A stretch of 12,725 bases of DNA from Odoribacteraceae bacterium (GTDB taxonomy: Bacteria > Bacteroidota > Bacteroidia > Bacteroidales > Marinifilaceae): contig JAITJA010000100.1 of NCBI GenBank assembly GCA_031279175.1, positions 1 through 12,725 on the forward strand, given 5' to 3'. Below the pieces are notes generated by a model that saw nothing but the letters and a program-made list of their open reading frames with translations, was not told the DNA's origin and did no database searches. Shown here piece after piece: positions 6,690 to 12,725 of the stretch; positions within the stretch are counted from its first letter, which is position 1, and each line of letters starts with the position of its first letter. The translations under genes and the position numbers were made by a program.

Positions 6690-7763
6690 ATGTCATCAAG
6701 AGTCCTGGCCATTAATCCCGGCTCCACCTCGACGAAGATCGCCGTCTATGACGGGGAAGAGGAACGATTTATCAAGAACATCAAGCACCCTGCCAGCGAG
6801 ATCGCCGCCTTTAGAACGATCGCCTCGCAATTTACATTCCGGAAGGAGATTGTCCTCCAGGAGCTGGCCGCCGCGGGGCAGGAAACGCGGTCACTGGACG
6901 CGATCGTCGGGCGGGGGGGGCTGGTGAAGCCCATCGAGTCGGGCGTGTACGAGGTCAACGACGCGTTGCTCGAGGATCTCCGGAATCCCCCGATGGGGGA
7001 GCACGCCTCTAACCTGGGCGGCCTGATCGCTAGCGATATCGCTCGCTCGTTGCCCGGGGAGGTGAAGGCATATATCGTCGATCCCGTCGTGGTCGATGAG
7101 TTGCAGGATGTCGCGCGCTTCTCCGGTCATCCTGCTTTCCAACGGGCTTCTATCTTTCATGCCTTGAACCAAAAGGCCATCGCCCGCCTGCACGCGAGGG
7201 AAACGGGGAGGAGGTACGAGGAGATGAATCTCGTCGTGGCACACCTTGGCGGCGGGGTATCCGTGGCAGCACACCGCGCCGGGCGCGTGGTGGACGTGAA
7301 TAACGCGCTCGACGGCGAGGGGCCTTTTTCTCCCGAACGTTCCGGGACGTTGCCTGCCGGGCAACTCGTCGATCTCTGTTTCAGCGGGACGAGGACGCGG
7401 GAGGAGATCCGGAGGTTTATCACGGGCGAGGGAGGGCTGGTCGCCTACCTGGGAACGAATGACGCCTACACGGTGGAGAAAAGAGCGCTCGAGGATGCAC
7501 GCTTCAAACTCGTGCAGGACGCGATGATTTACCAGGTGGGGAAGGCTATTGGCGAGATGTCCGCCGTCCTGAAGGGACGTGTCGACGCGATATTGCTCAC
7601 GGGAGGGATCGCGTATAACCCGGATCTCGTCGAGGGAGTGCGGGAGATGGTCTCTTTTGTCGCGCCCGTCGCCGTTTACCCGGGGGAGGACGAGATGCGT
7701 GCGCTGGTCACTAATATCTTGATGGCGCGACGCGGAGAGTTACCCGTCAAGGTTTACAAGTAA
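6690..7763 (+). CDS. buk: Butyrate kinase
   Basis: ASKHA-fold kinase that converts butyryl phosphate and ADP to butyrate and ATP, the last step of the phosphotransbutyrylase-butyrate kinase route. The chosen ATG gives 357 residues, the normal length, and starts just before the first phosphate loop NPGSTSTK (9-16). An in-frame ATG at 6666 would add eight residues and cannot be excluded. Other landmarks are GRGGLVKPI (74-82), the second phosphate loop HLGGGVSVAAH (185-195), the family block LDGEGPFSPERSGTLP (207-222) and the adenosine-binding LTGGIAYNP (303-311). The block GEGPFSPERSG separates it from acetate kinase. The partner phosphotransbutyrylase gene (ptb), often adjacent, is not beside it here. 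A branched-chain fatty acid kinase activity is also possible. It is convergent with the fimbrillin-like gene across a repeat array. Confidence 0.95.
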   Translation: MSSRVLAINPGSTSTKIAVYDGEEERFIKNIKHPASEIAAFRTIASQFTFRKEIVLQELAAAGQETRSLDAIVGRGGLVKPIESGVYEVNDALLEDLRNPPMGEHASNLGGLIASDIARSLPGEVKAYIVDPVVVDELQDVARFSGHPAFQRASIFHALNQKAIARLHARETGRRYEEMNLVVAHLGGGVSVAAHRAGRVVDVNNALDGEGPFSPERSGTLPAGQLVDLCFSGTRTREEIRRFITGEGGLVAYLGTNDAYTVEKRALEDARFKLVQDAMIYQVGKAIGEMSAVLKGRVDAILLTGGIAYNPDLVEGVREMVSFVAPVAVYPGEDEMRALVTNILMARRGELPVKVYK

Positions 7764-7831
7764 CGCGAGGGGACGAGGAAGGAACGCGCGCGGGATGGCA
7801 GGAGAACTCGCGACAGGCGCGCGGTAACATG

Positions 7832-7845
7832 CCCGGGGTCCCGGG
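7832..7845. repeat. CCCGGG doublet just before the repeat array
   Basis: CCCGGGG at 7832-7838 and CCCGGG at 7840-7845 are two self-complementary hexamers eight bases apart in the gap between the convergent butyrate kinase and fimbrillin-like genes. They resemble the CCCGGGG stems at 2585-2602 and 3689-3720 and may fold as a hairpin, but the loop would be only two bases if fully paired. Confidence 0.35.
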
Positions 7846-7849
7846 AAGG

Positions 7850-8000
7850 CTTGCCGGCAAGAGATTGCCGGCAAGTCTTGTCATGTTGGCCAGCTTTTTT
7901 ACAAAACTTGCTAGCCGTTTTACAAGACTTGCTAGCAAACCTTGCAATATTTGCTGGCCGTTTTACAACATTTGCCGGCAAGTCGCGTAATACTTGCCGT
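7850..8000. repeat. Degenerate tandem array of alternating 21- and 22-base units with TTGCYRGCAA palindromes
   Basis: Units begin with TTGC (once TTGG) at 7865, 7886, 7908, 7929, 7951, 7972 and 7994. The spacings are therefore 21, 22, 21, 22, 21 and 22 bases, a 43-base double period. A further palindrome opens the array at 7851. The core TTGCYRGCAA is a perfect ten-base palindrome at 7851-7860, 7865-7874, 7929-7938 and 7972-7981, extended to twelve bases at 7850-7861. The units at 7908 and 7951 share TTGCTAGCC or TTGCTGGCC followed by GTTTTACAA. The array lies between two gene 3' ends. Because 43 is not a multiple of three it is unlikely to be coding. Candidates are a REP-like intergenic repeat, a protein-binding array, or a structured 3' end. 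CRISPR is excluded because there are no spacers. Confidence 0.8.
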
Positions 8001-8015
8001 TTCCCGGGGTATTGC

Positions 8016-9101
8016 TTACTCTATTTCCAGTCGCTCGCACTGGACATTCATGAACGTCGGGTCTTGTACCCCGTCTATGGTGCGCGTCGCCACCGCCGAC
8101 CCTGTTCCCTGGATTGTCAAGTAATAGTTATAACAACGGTTTCGTCTCACGGCACGCAACGGTGGAATTGTCGTCTGCGCGAGCTCGCCGACATGCATCG
8201 TGTAATAGGTGGGCTTCCCGTTGTAGATAACCTTGATGGTCATGTTCGTGATCGTCTTTTCATTGTCGGTGACATGCTCCGGCAAGTAATATTCGTGGGG
8301 ATACTTGACCGCCTCCCCGGGGAGTACCGCCGTTACTTTTTCAGAGAGTGGCCCGACGAAATCCGTTTGGTCCCACTCTCCCTCCGCGGCAAGCGCGTGC
8401 GGGAGCTCCGTCTCGAAGATAAGCGAGAAGATACCGATGTTCGTGAATTTTATCCCGGAAATCTTGACGTCCGCCCCCAGTGTTTTCAATGTACTGGAGA
8501 TCATCGGGTAGATCGCGAGTTTCGCCACTTGCCGCTTGATGGGGATGGTGATTCCCTGCTCGTTTCCCACGAGAGTCAATGCCTTAAGTCTCCCGCTCAT
8601 GACGGGCGGGTTAACGGGCATTGACGAGTGCTGGCGCATGATGTTGTTTAACGACGCGGTGTCGCCGACCGTCTTGTCACTGATTTCCGGCATGTCGCTG
8701 GAGGGCGTGTCTGACCAGTTGGCGAGGCAGTACACCTCCTTCGGCCCGGGGGAGACGACGACGCGCAAGGAGCGGTCGCTGGCGCTCCAGGCGGGACTCC
8801 CGCTCGACCCGTCCGGGTTGAACGTGACGTGCACGAATTTCTCGAGTTCGTTTTTGTCTCTCTTGAATATCAGTAGCCGTAGGGTTGTTATCTTGGATTC
8901 ATCCGCGGTGCCGGGGATGTCCGCCCGGGAGCCCGGGAAGAAGAGATGCGGCTCGTCCGCGGAAGGGGTAACCTTCACTTTCAAGGTGACCATCCCGTCA
9001 ACCGGCAGTCGCGTGTCCGAAGTTTTGTCTTTCGTGCACGCCAACGAGGAGATGATGGCGAACATGCAGACGCATCGCGATATCCCATGTATATTGTTCA
9101 T
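8016..9101 (-). CDS. Fimbrillin-family (FimA/Mfa-like, type V pilus) lipoprotein
   Basis: A protein of 361 residues with an N-terminal signal sequence and a cysteine at position 22 (SLAC, then TKDKTSD), read as a somewhat imperfect lipobox for outer-membrane lipoprotein export. The mature part is beta-rich. Family-like segments are TTLRLLIFKRD (72-82), PPVMSGRLKALTL (in the middle), IPIKRQVAKLAIYP (beginning of the second domain) and the late block RRNRCYNYYLTIQG, which resembles the RN..Y..YLTI motif of Bacteroidota fimbrillins and their anchor subunits. A role as a pilus stalk, tip or anchor subunit is inferred. FimB/Mfa2-type anchor and major subunit cannot be told apart here. No second fimbrillin, Mfa-type operon or site-specific recombinase is adjacent, so it looks like a solitary gene. 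The GH2 gene lies 180 bases upstream on the same strand. Confidence 0.72.
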   Translation of the reverse strand: MNNIHGISRCVCMFAIISSLACTKDKTSDTRLPVDGMVTLKVKVTPSADEPHLFFPGSRADIPGTADESKITTLRLLIFKRDKNELEKFVHVTFNPDGSSGSPAWSASDRSLRVVVSPGPKEVYCLANWSDTPSSDMPEISDKTVGDTASLNNIMRQHSSMPVNPPVMSGRLKALTLVGNEQGITIPIKRQVAKLAIYPMISSTLKTLGADVKISGIKFTNIGIFSLIFETELPHALAAEGEWDQTDFVGPLSEKVTAVLPGEAVKYPHEYYLPEHVTDNEKTITNMTIKVIYNGKPTYYTMHVGELAQTTIPPLRAVRRNRCYNYYLTIQGTGSAVATRTIDGVQDPTFMNVQCERLEIE

Positions 9102-9179
9102 GTTTCTTTACTCGTTTAAGATTATTACACAATCACACTCGCGAGAATAGATTTCTTCGCGTAACCATATACGACGCGG

Positions 9180-9202
9180 ATCGCGGATTTGTTATTCGCG
9201 AT
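9180..9202. repeat. Short inverted repeat ATCGCG / CGCGAT in the fimbrillin leader region
   Basis: ATCGCG at 9180-9185 and CGCGAT at 9197-9202 form a six-pair inverted repeat with an 11-base spacer, in the 180-base gap upstream of the fimbrillin-like gene and downstream of the GH2 gene. It could be an operator for the fimbrillin-like gene or part of a 3' structure of the GH2 message. No T run follows it on the minus strand. Confidence 0.25.
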
Positions 9203-9281
9203 TTCGTTAATAATAGCAGAAAAACGTGAGCGATAGAAGGAAGTCCCTGCTGCAAAGCGCCCGCCTGTAGCGCCTTCCCGT

Positions 9282-11762
9282 TTACCGGTTGACCTCGACG
9301 AGGATCTGTTTTATCCCCTCGACGGTGACGAGCACCTGGGCTTTCCCGCGTCCTTTTTCGAACATGACCCTGCCCCTCCCGTTGAAGGCTTGTACCCGCC
9401 TTGATCCCGTGGAGGTGCCCTGGTTCACGAGTAGTTTCCCGTCGCCGAGCATGTCAAAGCGGATATACTCGCGGGAGTTGAGACAGATTGTCCCGTGCTT
9501 GTCGACCAGCTCGATCTCGATCCAGGTGTATTTCTCGTCGACGTCCGTCATGCGCACGACGATGCCGGTTTCCTTGTCGTGCACGCGCGTCTCGTAATTA
9601 AAGGAGATCTCGTCGACGAGCTCCACGCGGTCGCGTTTCGATCCTTTTCTCCCGACGGCCCGCGCGACGTTTCTTCCCGGCTCGAGGGTGGTTTCCCAGC
9701 GTAACCCGGCGGCGGGGAAGTCTCGCGGGTCGCGCCGCTTGACGCCAAGGCTCTTCCCGTTCAGGAAGAGTTCTACCTCGTCACAGTTGGAATATACCTT
9801 GAGTACTTTCGTTTCTCCCTCCGCTCCCCAGCGCACCGGCCACGAGTGCCCGTGTAGATGAATCATGGGCTGTCGCGCCCAGTAGGACTGGAAGACATAG
9901 AAGGCCTCCTTCGGGGTCAGGTCGCGCTCCACCACGCCCTTCTGGTTCACGTACGGGACCGGGTTGTCCGGGCGGAGGGGCGTCGAGAAGTCCTTGAATA
10001 TCCAGTATGCCGATCCCGTCAGCCAGGGCATTTCCTCCTGCTCTTTCAGGTACCAGTCGATCAGGTCGCACGCGTAGGTCTCGCTCCAGTCCCCGTTCAT
10101 GGAAGCCCGCGCGGGGCCGCCTTGTAGCGAGGCGTCTCCCGCCCGTTCGTCCGCGCCCTCGCCGCCCTTGATTCCCGATAGGCCCTCGCCGGTGCTCTCG
10201 GAGTAACGGTGCGCGTGGCTGTCGGCCCCCCACTCGGCATGGAAGAAACGGGGTACTGCCTGCATTTCTGCCCACGCGGTCTCCTTGTAGTCGGTGTATA
10301 GTCCCCTGTACCAGCCGGCCCAGATGGAGGGGGAATAAACGTCGACGAACTCCTTGCAGAAGTCGGATCGCCGGAGGGCAGTCAGGCGCGTGCTGTCAAG
10401 CTGGTGTGCCAGGTCGTGCAGCTCCCGCGTGAAGCCGCGGATCGCTTCCCTGTCGAAGGCGGGAAAGTCATTCGGCCAGTCGGTCTCGTTGCCCAGCCCC
10501 CAGAGGATCACCGAGGGGTGGTTGCGGTGCTGCTCTATCATGTTTGTCAACATCCGGCGGGCCTGCTCCTGGTAAGCCTTTCCCCCCAGGCCGCCGCGAC
10601 ACCACGGGATCTCTTCCCAGACGAGCAGGCCCAGGCGGTCGCAATGCTCGAGGACGAGCCGCGATTGCTGGTAATGGGCCAGCCGGACGAAGTTAGCTCC
10701 CATCGATTTAATCATTTCCATCTCCCGCGCGATGGTCTCGTCGTCCATGGCTGCCCCGACGCCGGCGTGATCCTCGTGCCGGTGAGTGCCCCGCAACAGG
10801 AGGCGTTTGCCGTTGAGGAGGAATGGCCCGTGCTCGACAAATTCCGCGTGACGGAAGCCGAAGCGCTCGCGGCAGGTCGTTTCCCCGGCCAGCGATTTTA
10901 AGGTCAACTCGCAGGAGTAGAGATTCGGCTCGTCGGGCGACCAGAGGGACGGGCGGTTGATCTCCAGCGAGAAGGTGACGGGGAGTTGTTCCACTGGCGC
11001 TCGCGATAACTCCTTCACGAGCCGTCCTCTCGGGTCGAAGACGCGGGCGGTTACCCGCAAATCGTTCGTGGAGATATATGTTTTCAGGAAGGCCGAGATT
11101 GTCAAGTTGCCTTTTCTCCCTCCCGGGTCTACCGACGCGTTCGTGACGATCCGCTCGAAAGCGATGGCCGGCGCGTAGACGATATTGACGTGGCGGTATA
11201 GCCCCCCGTAGAGGTTAAAGTCCGAGAGGTCCGAGGGGATCATTTCCGTGTCCCGGCTGTTGTCGCAACGGATGACCAGCGGGATTTTCCCGTCGAAACG
11301 CCTGGTGTTTCCTGATAACAGGAAGCGTTTCACGGCCTCGGTGATATCTACTTGCCACTCGTCGTACCCGCCCACGTGCATGGCTACTTGCTCGGTGTAT
11401 ATGTATACCGATGTTTTTTGTCCTGCTCCCTCGAAGTGCAGGATTGTCCTCCCGTTGGAGTAGGGGTTATTCACGGAGAGTAGTGTTTTATACCAGCCCG
11501 GCCCCTGGTAGTAGTTCACGTCCGGGTCCACGGCATCCCCGGCGTTGAAACAGTGGGGTAACGTCACGCTTTCCCACCTGGGAACGGCCTCTGGTCCTCC
11601 GGTCGATACCGGGCGAACGGCCTCCCAAATGCTCCCCAGATCCTGGCGAAGGAATAGCCAGTCTTCTGTCAAACGAGTTCCGCGCTCGTGGTTGATTTGC
11701 GCGAACCCGCACGCGCTCCATAGCAATAAGGCAAGTGTTGTTATTTTCCGTACCATATTCAT
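9282..11762 (-). CDS. Glycoside hydrolase family 2 (beta-galactosidase-like), secreted
   Basis: A retaining beta-glycosidase of 826 residues. A signal peptide ends near GFA-Q (residues 20-22), so a periplasmic location is expected. The order is: sugar-binding jelly-roll about 25-200, Ig-like domain about 205-305, TIM barrel about 310-625, then C-terminal beta domains. The segment KVYSNCDEVELFLNGKSLG (655-673) looks like the DUF4982 domain of Bacteroidota GH2 enzymes. The acid/base is E426 in WGLGNETD and the nucleophile is E510 in FFHAEWGADS. GTHRHEDH (325-332) and NFVRLAHYQQ (357-366) are typical barrel segments. A glycine-, glutamate- and serine-rich loop fills about 521-560 between the nucleophile and LIDWYLKEQEEMPW. 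The ATG at 11762 or at 11756 could be the start. Substrate specificity (galactoside, glucuronide or other) is not readable; no SusC/SusD or sugar-transport genes are in view. Confidence 0.93.
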   Translation of the reverse strand: MNMVRKITTLALLLWSACGFAQINHERGTRLTEDWLFLRQDLGSIWEAVRPVSTGGPEAVPRWESVTLPHCFNAGDAVDPDVNYYQGPGWYKTLLSVNNPYSNGRTILHFEGAGQKTSVYIYTEQVAMHVGGYDEWQVDITEAVKRFLLSGNTRRFDGKIPLVIRCDNSRDTEMIPSDLSDFNLYGGLYRHVNIVYAPAIAFERIVTNASVDPGGRKGNLTISAFLKTYISTNDLRVTARVFDPRGRLVKELSRAPVEQLPVTFSLEINRPSLWSPDEPNLYSCELTLKSLAGETTCRERFGFRHAEFVEHGPFLLNGKRLLLRGTHRHEDHAGVGAAMDDETIAREMEMIKSMGANFVRLAHYQQSRLVLEHCDRLGLLVWEEIPWCRGGLGGKAYQEQARRMLTNMIEQHRNHPSVILWGLGNETDWPNDFPAFDREAIRGFTRELHDLAHQLDSTRLTALRRSDFCKEFVDVYSPSIWAGWYRGLYTDYKETAWAEMQAVPRFFHAEWGADSHAHRYSESTGEGLSGIKGGEGADERAGDASLQGGPARASMNGDWSETYACDLIDWYLKEQEEMPWLTGSAYWIFKDFSTPLRPDNPVPYVNQKGVVERDLTPKEAFYVFQSYWARQPMIHLHGHSWPVRWGAEGETKVLKVYSNCDEVELFLNGKSLGVKRRDPRDFPAAGLRWETTLEPGRNVARAVGRKGSKRDRVELVDEISFNYETRVHDKETGIVVRMTDVDEKYTWIEIELVDKHGTICLNSREYIRFDMLGDGKLLVNQGTSTGSRRVQAFNGRGRVMFEKGRGKAQVLVTVEGIKQILVEVNR

Positions 11763-11783
11763 CCTGTATTTGTCATGTACACG

Positions 11784-11791
11784 CGAAATTA
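11784..11791 (-). promoter_or_regulatory. Possible -7 element of the GH2 gene
   Basis: TAATTTCG on the minus strand, one mismatch from TAnnTTTG, ends 21 bases before the GH2 ATG. No TTG box is found at the standard spacing; the nearest is 27 bases upstream. The identical octamer lies before the class IV aminotransferase gene. Confidence 0.25.
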
Positions 11792-11839
11792 AGTAAAGTT
11801 TTTGTTACAGTGACCGGGCAAGTGATGTTTTAGACGCGG

Positions 11840-11864
11840 CCTGTAGCCTGTCCCCTGTCCCCCT
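11840..11864. repeat. Short tandem heptamers CCTGTNN
   Basis: CCTGTAG, CCTGTCC and CCTGTCC follow directly at 11840, 11847 and 11854, then CCCTG. It is a simple-sequence tract in the 239-base gap upstream of the GH2 gene. The rest of that gap (11763-12001) holds two CCCGGG hexamers (near 11903 and 11976) and nothing else I can support, with no clear terminator for the Mrr-like gene. Confidence 0.4.
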
Positions 11865-12001
11865 GATAGCACTCTCCCGACTTCAAGAATGATACGCTGG
11901 AGTGTGTCCCCGGGCCGTCTGGCTACTGGATGATTATTAATCAATACTATCGCCCTGTTCTGTAACAAGGCAATTCCCGGGGTAAATGTTATGAAGTCAA
12001 G

Positions 12002-12725
12002 TTATTGATATCCCAAGAAGGAAATCGAATGTAAGGGGACGAGGTTCTTGTCTTCATCAGGCATCTTAGCGTAAAATTTCCGCCACAATTCTATGAGGTC
12101 GTCTCCATTCAGTAGTTTCACGTGTCGATGACTTTCCCTTGCCGTCCTTTCCGATTCGGATGTGAATCTACCCGATGTCACTACTAGACCTATATCTCCA
12201 TCCTTGTTTAAAAGTCCTGTCAGACCTCTTATTGTCTCTACATTTACAGCATCATCAGGCGTGTGCTTGACCTGTACTTTTAATCTCGGGACGATGGCCC
12301 CAAGCGGGTCAGTGTATGCAATTATATCTACACCGCCGTCTTTCCCTTTTGGCGATATGAAAGGCGTGTAATATCCCATTGCTCTTAATAATGCCGCCAC
12401 TATATTCTGGAATTCGTAGGCGTTCTTTCTTTTTATAAATTCTCGTATTCCATAGATGGCCTGTTCCTCTAACGCTTCTATACGTATTTCCTGGGTGTTC
12501 TCGTCAGCTATTTCGTTATCTATATTGTTCTGCCATTTTTTATACCCTTCCCGCGCGGCTTTTAAGAGATGTTCTTCTCCTAATTCCATGGCTTTTTTAC
12601 CTTCGTTAGTCAAGAACCATATTCCCTTGTTCTTAACAAGGAATCCCGCCTTGGTACAATCAATGGAGAATAGTCCGAATATGGATTCCCATCGTATGTT
12701 TCTGGTCCTTTCGAGTGTCTGTTCT
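12002..12725 (-). CDS. mrr: Mrr-type restriction endonuclease, 5' end outside the window
   Basis: The minus-strand frame is open from the right edge to the stop at 12002, with 240 residues visible. A TTG at 12613 is in frame, but the reading frame continues unbroken upstream into a recognisable winged-helix segment (TRNIRWESIFG, then KAGFLVKNKGIWFLTNEGKK), matching the N-terminal Mrr domain. The TTG is therefore not the start. The C-terminal nuclease domain begins at AYEFQNIVAALLRAMGY. It has the PD-(D/E)xK core: KGKDGGVDI with aspartate 133, and VQVKH with lysine 153, counted from the first visible residue. Mrr proteins cut methylated DNA (type IV restriction). Base use differs strongly from the neighbours: two 60-base stretches counted by hand have 23 and 25 G+C, against 38 in a stretch of the GH2 gene. 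That suggests horizontal transfer. An alternative is an Mrr-like helper subunit of another defence system. Confidence 0.88.
   Translation of the reverse strand, partial: EQTLERTRNIRWESIFGLFSIDCTKAGFLVKNKGIWFLTNEGKKAMELGEEHLLKAAREGYKKWQNNIDNEIADENTQEIRIEALEEQAIYGIREFIKRKNAYEFQNIVAALLRAMGYYTPFISPKGKDGGVDIIAYTDPLGAIVPRLKVQVKHTPDDAVNVETIRGLTGLLNKDGDIGLVVTSGRFTSESERTARESHRHVKLLNGDDLIELWRKFYAKMPDEDKNLVPLHSISFLGYQ

Noticed and set aside
7747..7981. Open frames on both strands across the repeat array giving heptad-like peptides rich in LAS, VKR and ASK.
   Set aside because: The 43-base double period shifts the frame at each cycle, the peptides change register, there is no start context, and the region sits between two well-supported gene ends. 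The heptads are a by-product of the roughly 21-base period.
7850..8000. CRISPR array.
   Set aside because: The units are contiguous with no unique spacers, are degenerate, and no cas genes are nearby.
7851..8624. A 257-codon plus-strand open frame.
   Set aside because: It starts inside the repeat array and continues antisense to the fimbrillin-like gene; it shows no family motif and is a shadow of GC-rich coding DNA.
8536..9150. A 204-codon plus-strand open frame.
   Set aside because: It is antisense to the fimbrillin-like gene, with a serine- and threonine-rich composition typical of shadow frames and no motif.
12611..12613. TTG as the start of the Mrr-like gene.
   Set aside because: The frame continues upstream to the window edge and encodes a winged-helix segment typical of the Mrr N-terminus.

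Overview
The window looks like a chromosomal segment of a Bacteroidota bacterium, most likely order Bacteroidales. The evidence is a fimbrillin/type V pilus-like secreted protein, a periplasmic GH2 glycosidase, a methylmalonyl-CoA epimerase (succinate-propionate metabolism), a butyrate kinase, start codons without Shine-Dalgarno sequences, and several promoter-like pairs that fit the Bacteroides -33 TTG / -7 TAnnTTTG pattern. Most of the DNA is GC-rich, about 60% by eye. The genus cannot be decided from the sequence alone. No tRNA, rRNA, CRISPR array or insertion sequence was seen.

Layout from left to right. The 5' part of dprA (minus) runs off the left edge and is divergent from speA, biosynthetic arginine decarboxylase (plus). 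speA converges on a minus-strand pair, methylmalonyl-CoA epimerase followed by low-specificity L-threonine aldolase. That pair diverges from a plus-strand run of a fold-type IV PLP aminotransferase, a secreted SxxK serine hydrolase and butyrate kinase. Butyrate kinase converges on a minus-strand fimbrillin-like lipoprotein. The 252-base gap between those two 3' ends holds an array of 21/22-base repeats. Upstream of the fimbrillin gene on the same strand is a GH2 glycosidase. The right edge holds a 5'-truncated Mrr-type restriction endonuclease, clearly more AT-rich than everything else.

Most genes are housekeeping or fermentation functions: polyamine synthesis, amino acid turnover, propionyl/methylmalonyl-CoA interconversion and butyrate formation. 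They appear as one- or two-gene units rather than one large operon. The right third is surface and carbohydrate related, then defence. The observations most worth a second look are the alternating 21/22-base palindromic repeat array, the recurrence of CCCGGG-based inverted repeats in intergenic gaps, and the AT-rich Mrr gene at the edge. I saw no convincing multi-gene novel system inside the window.
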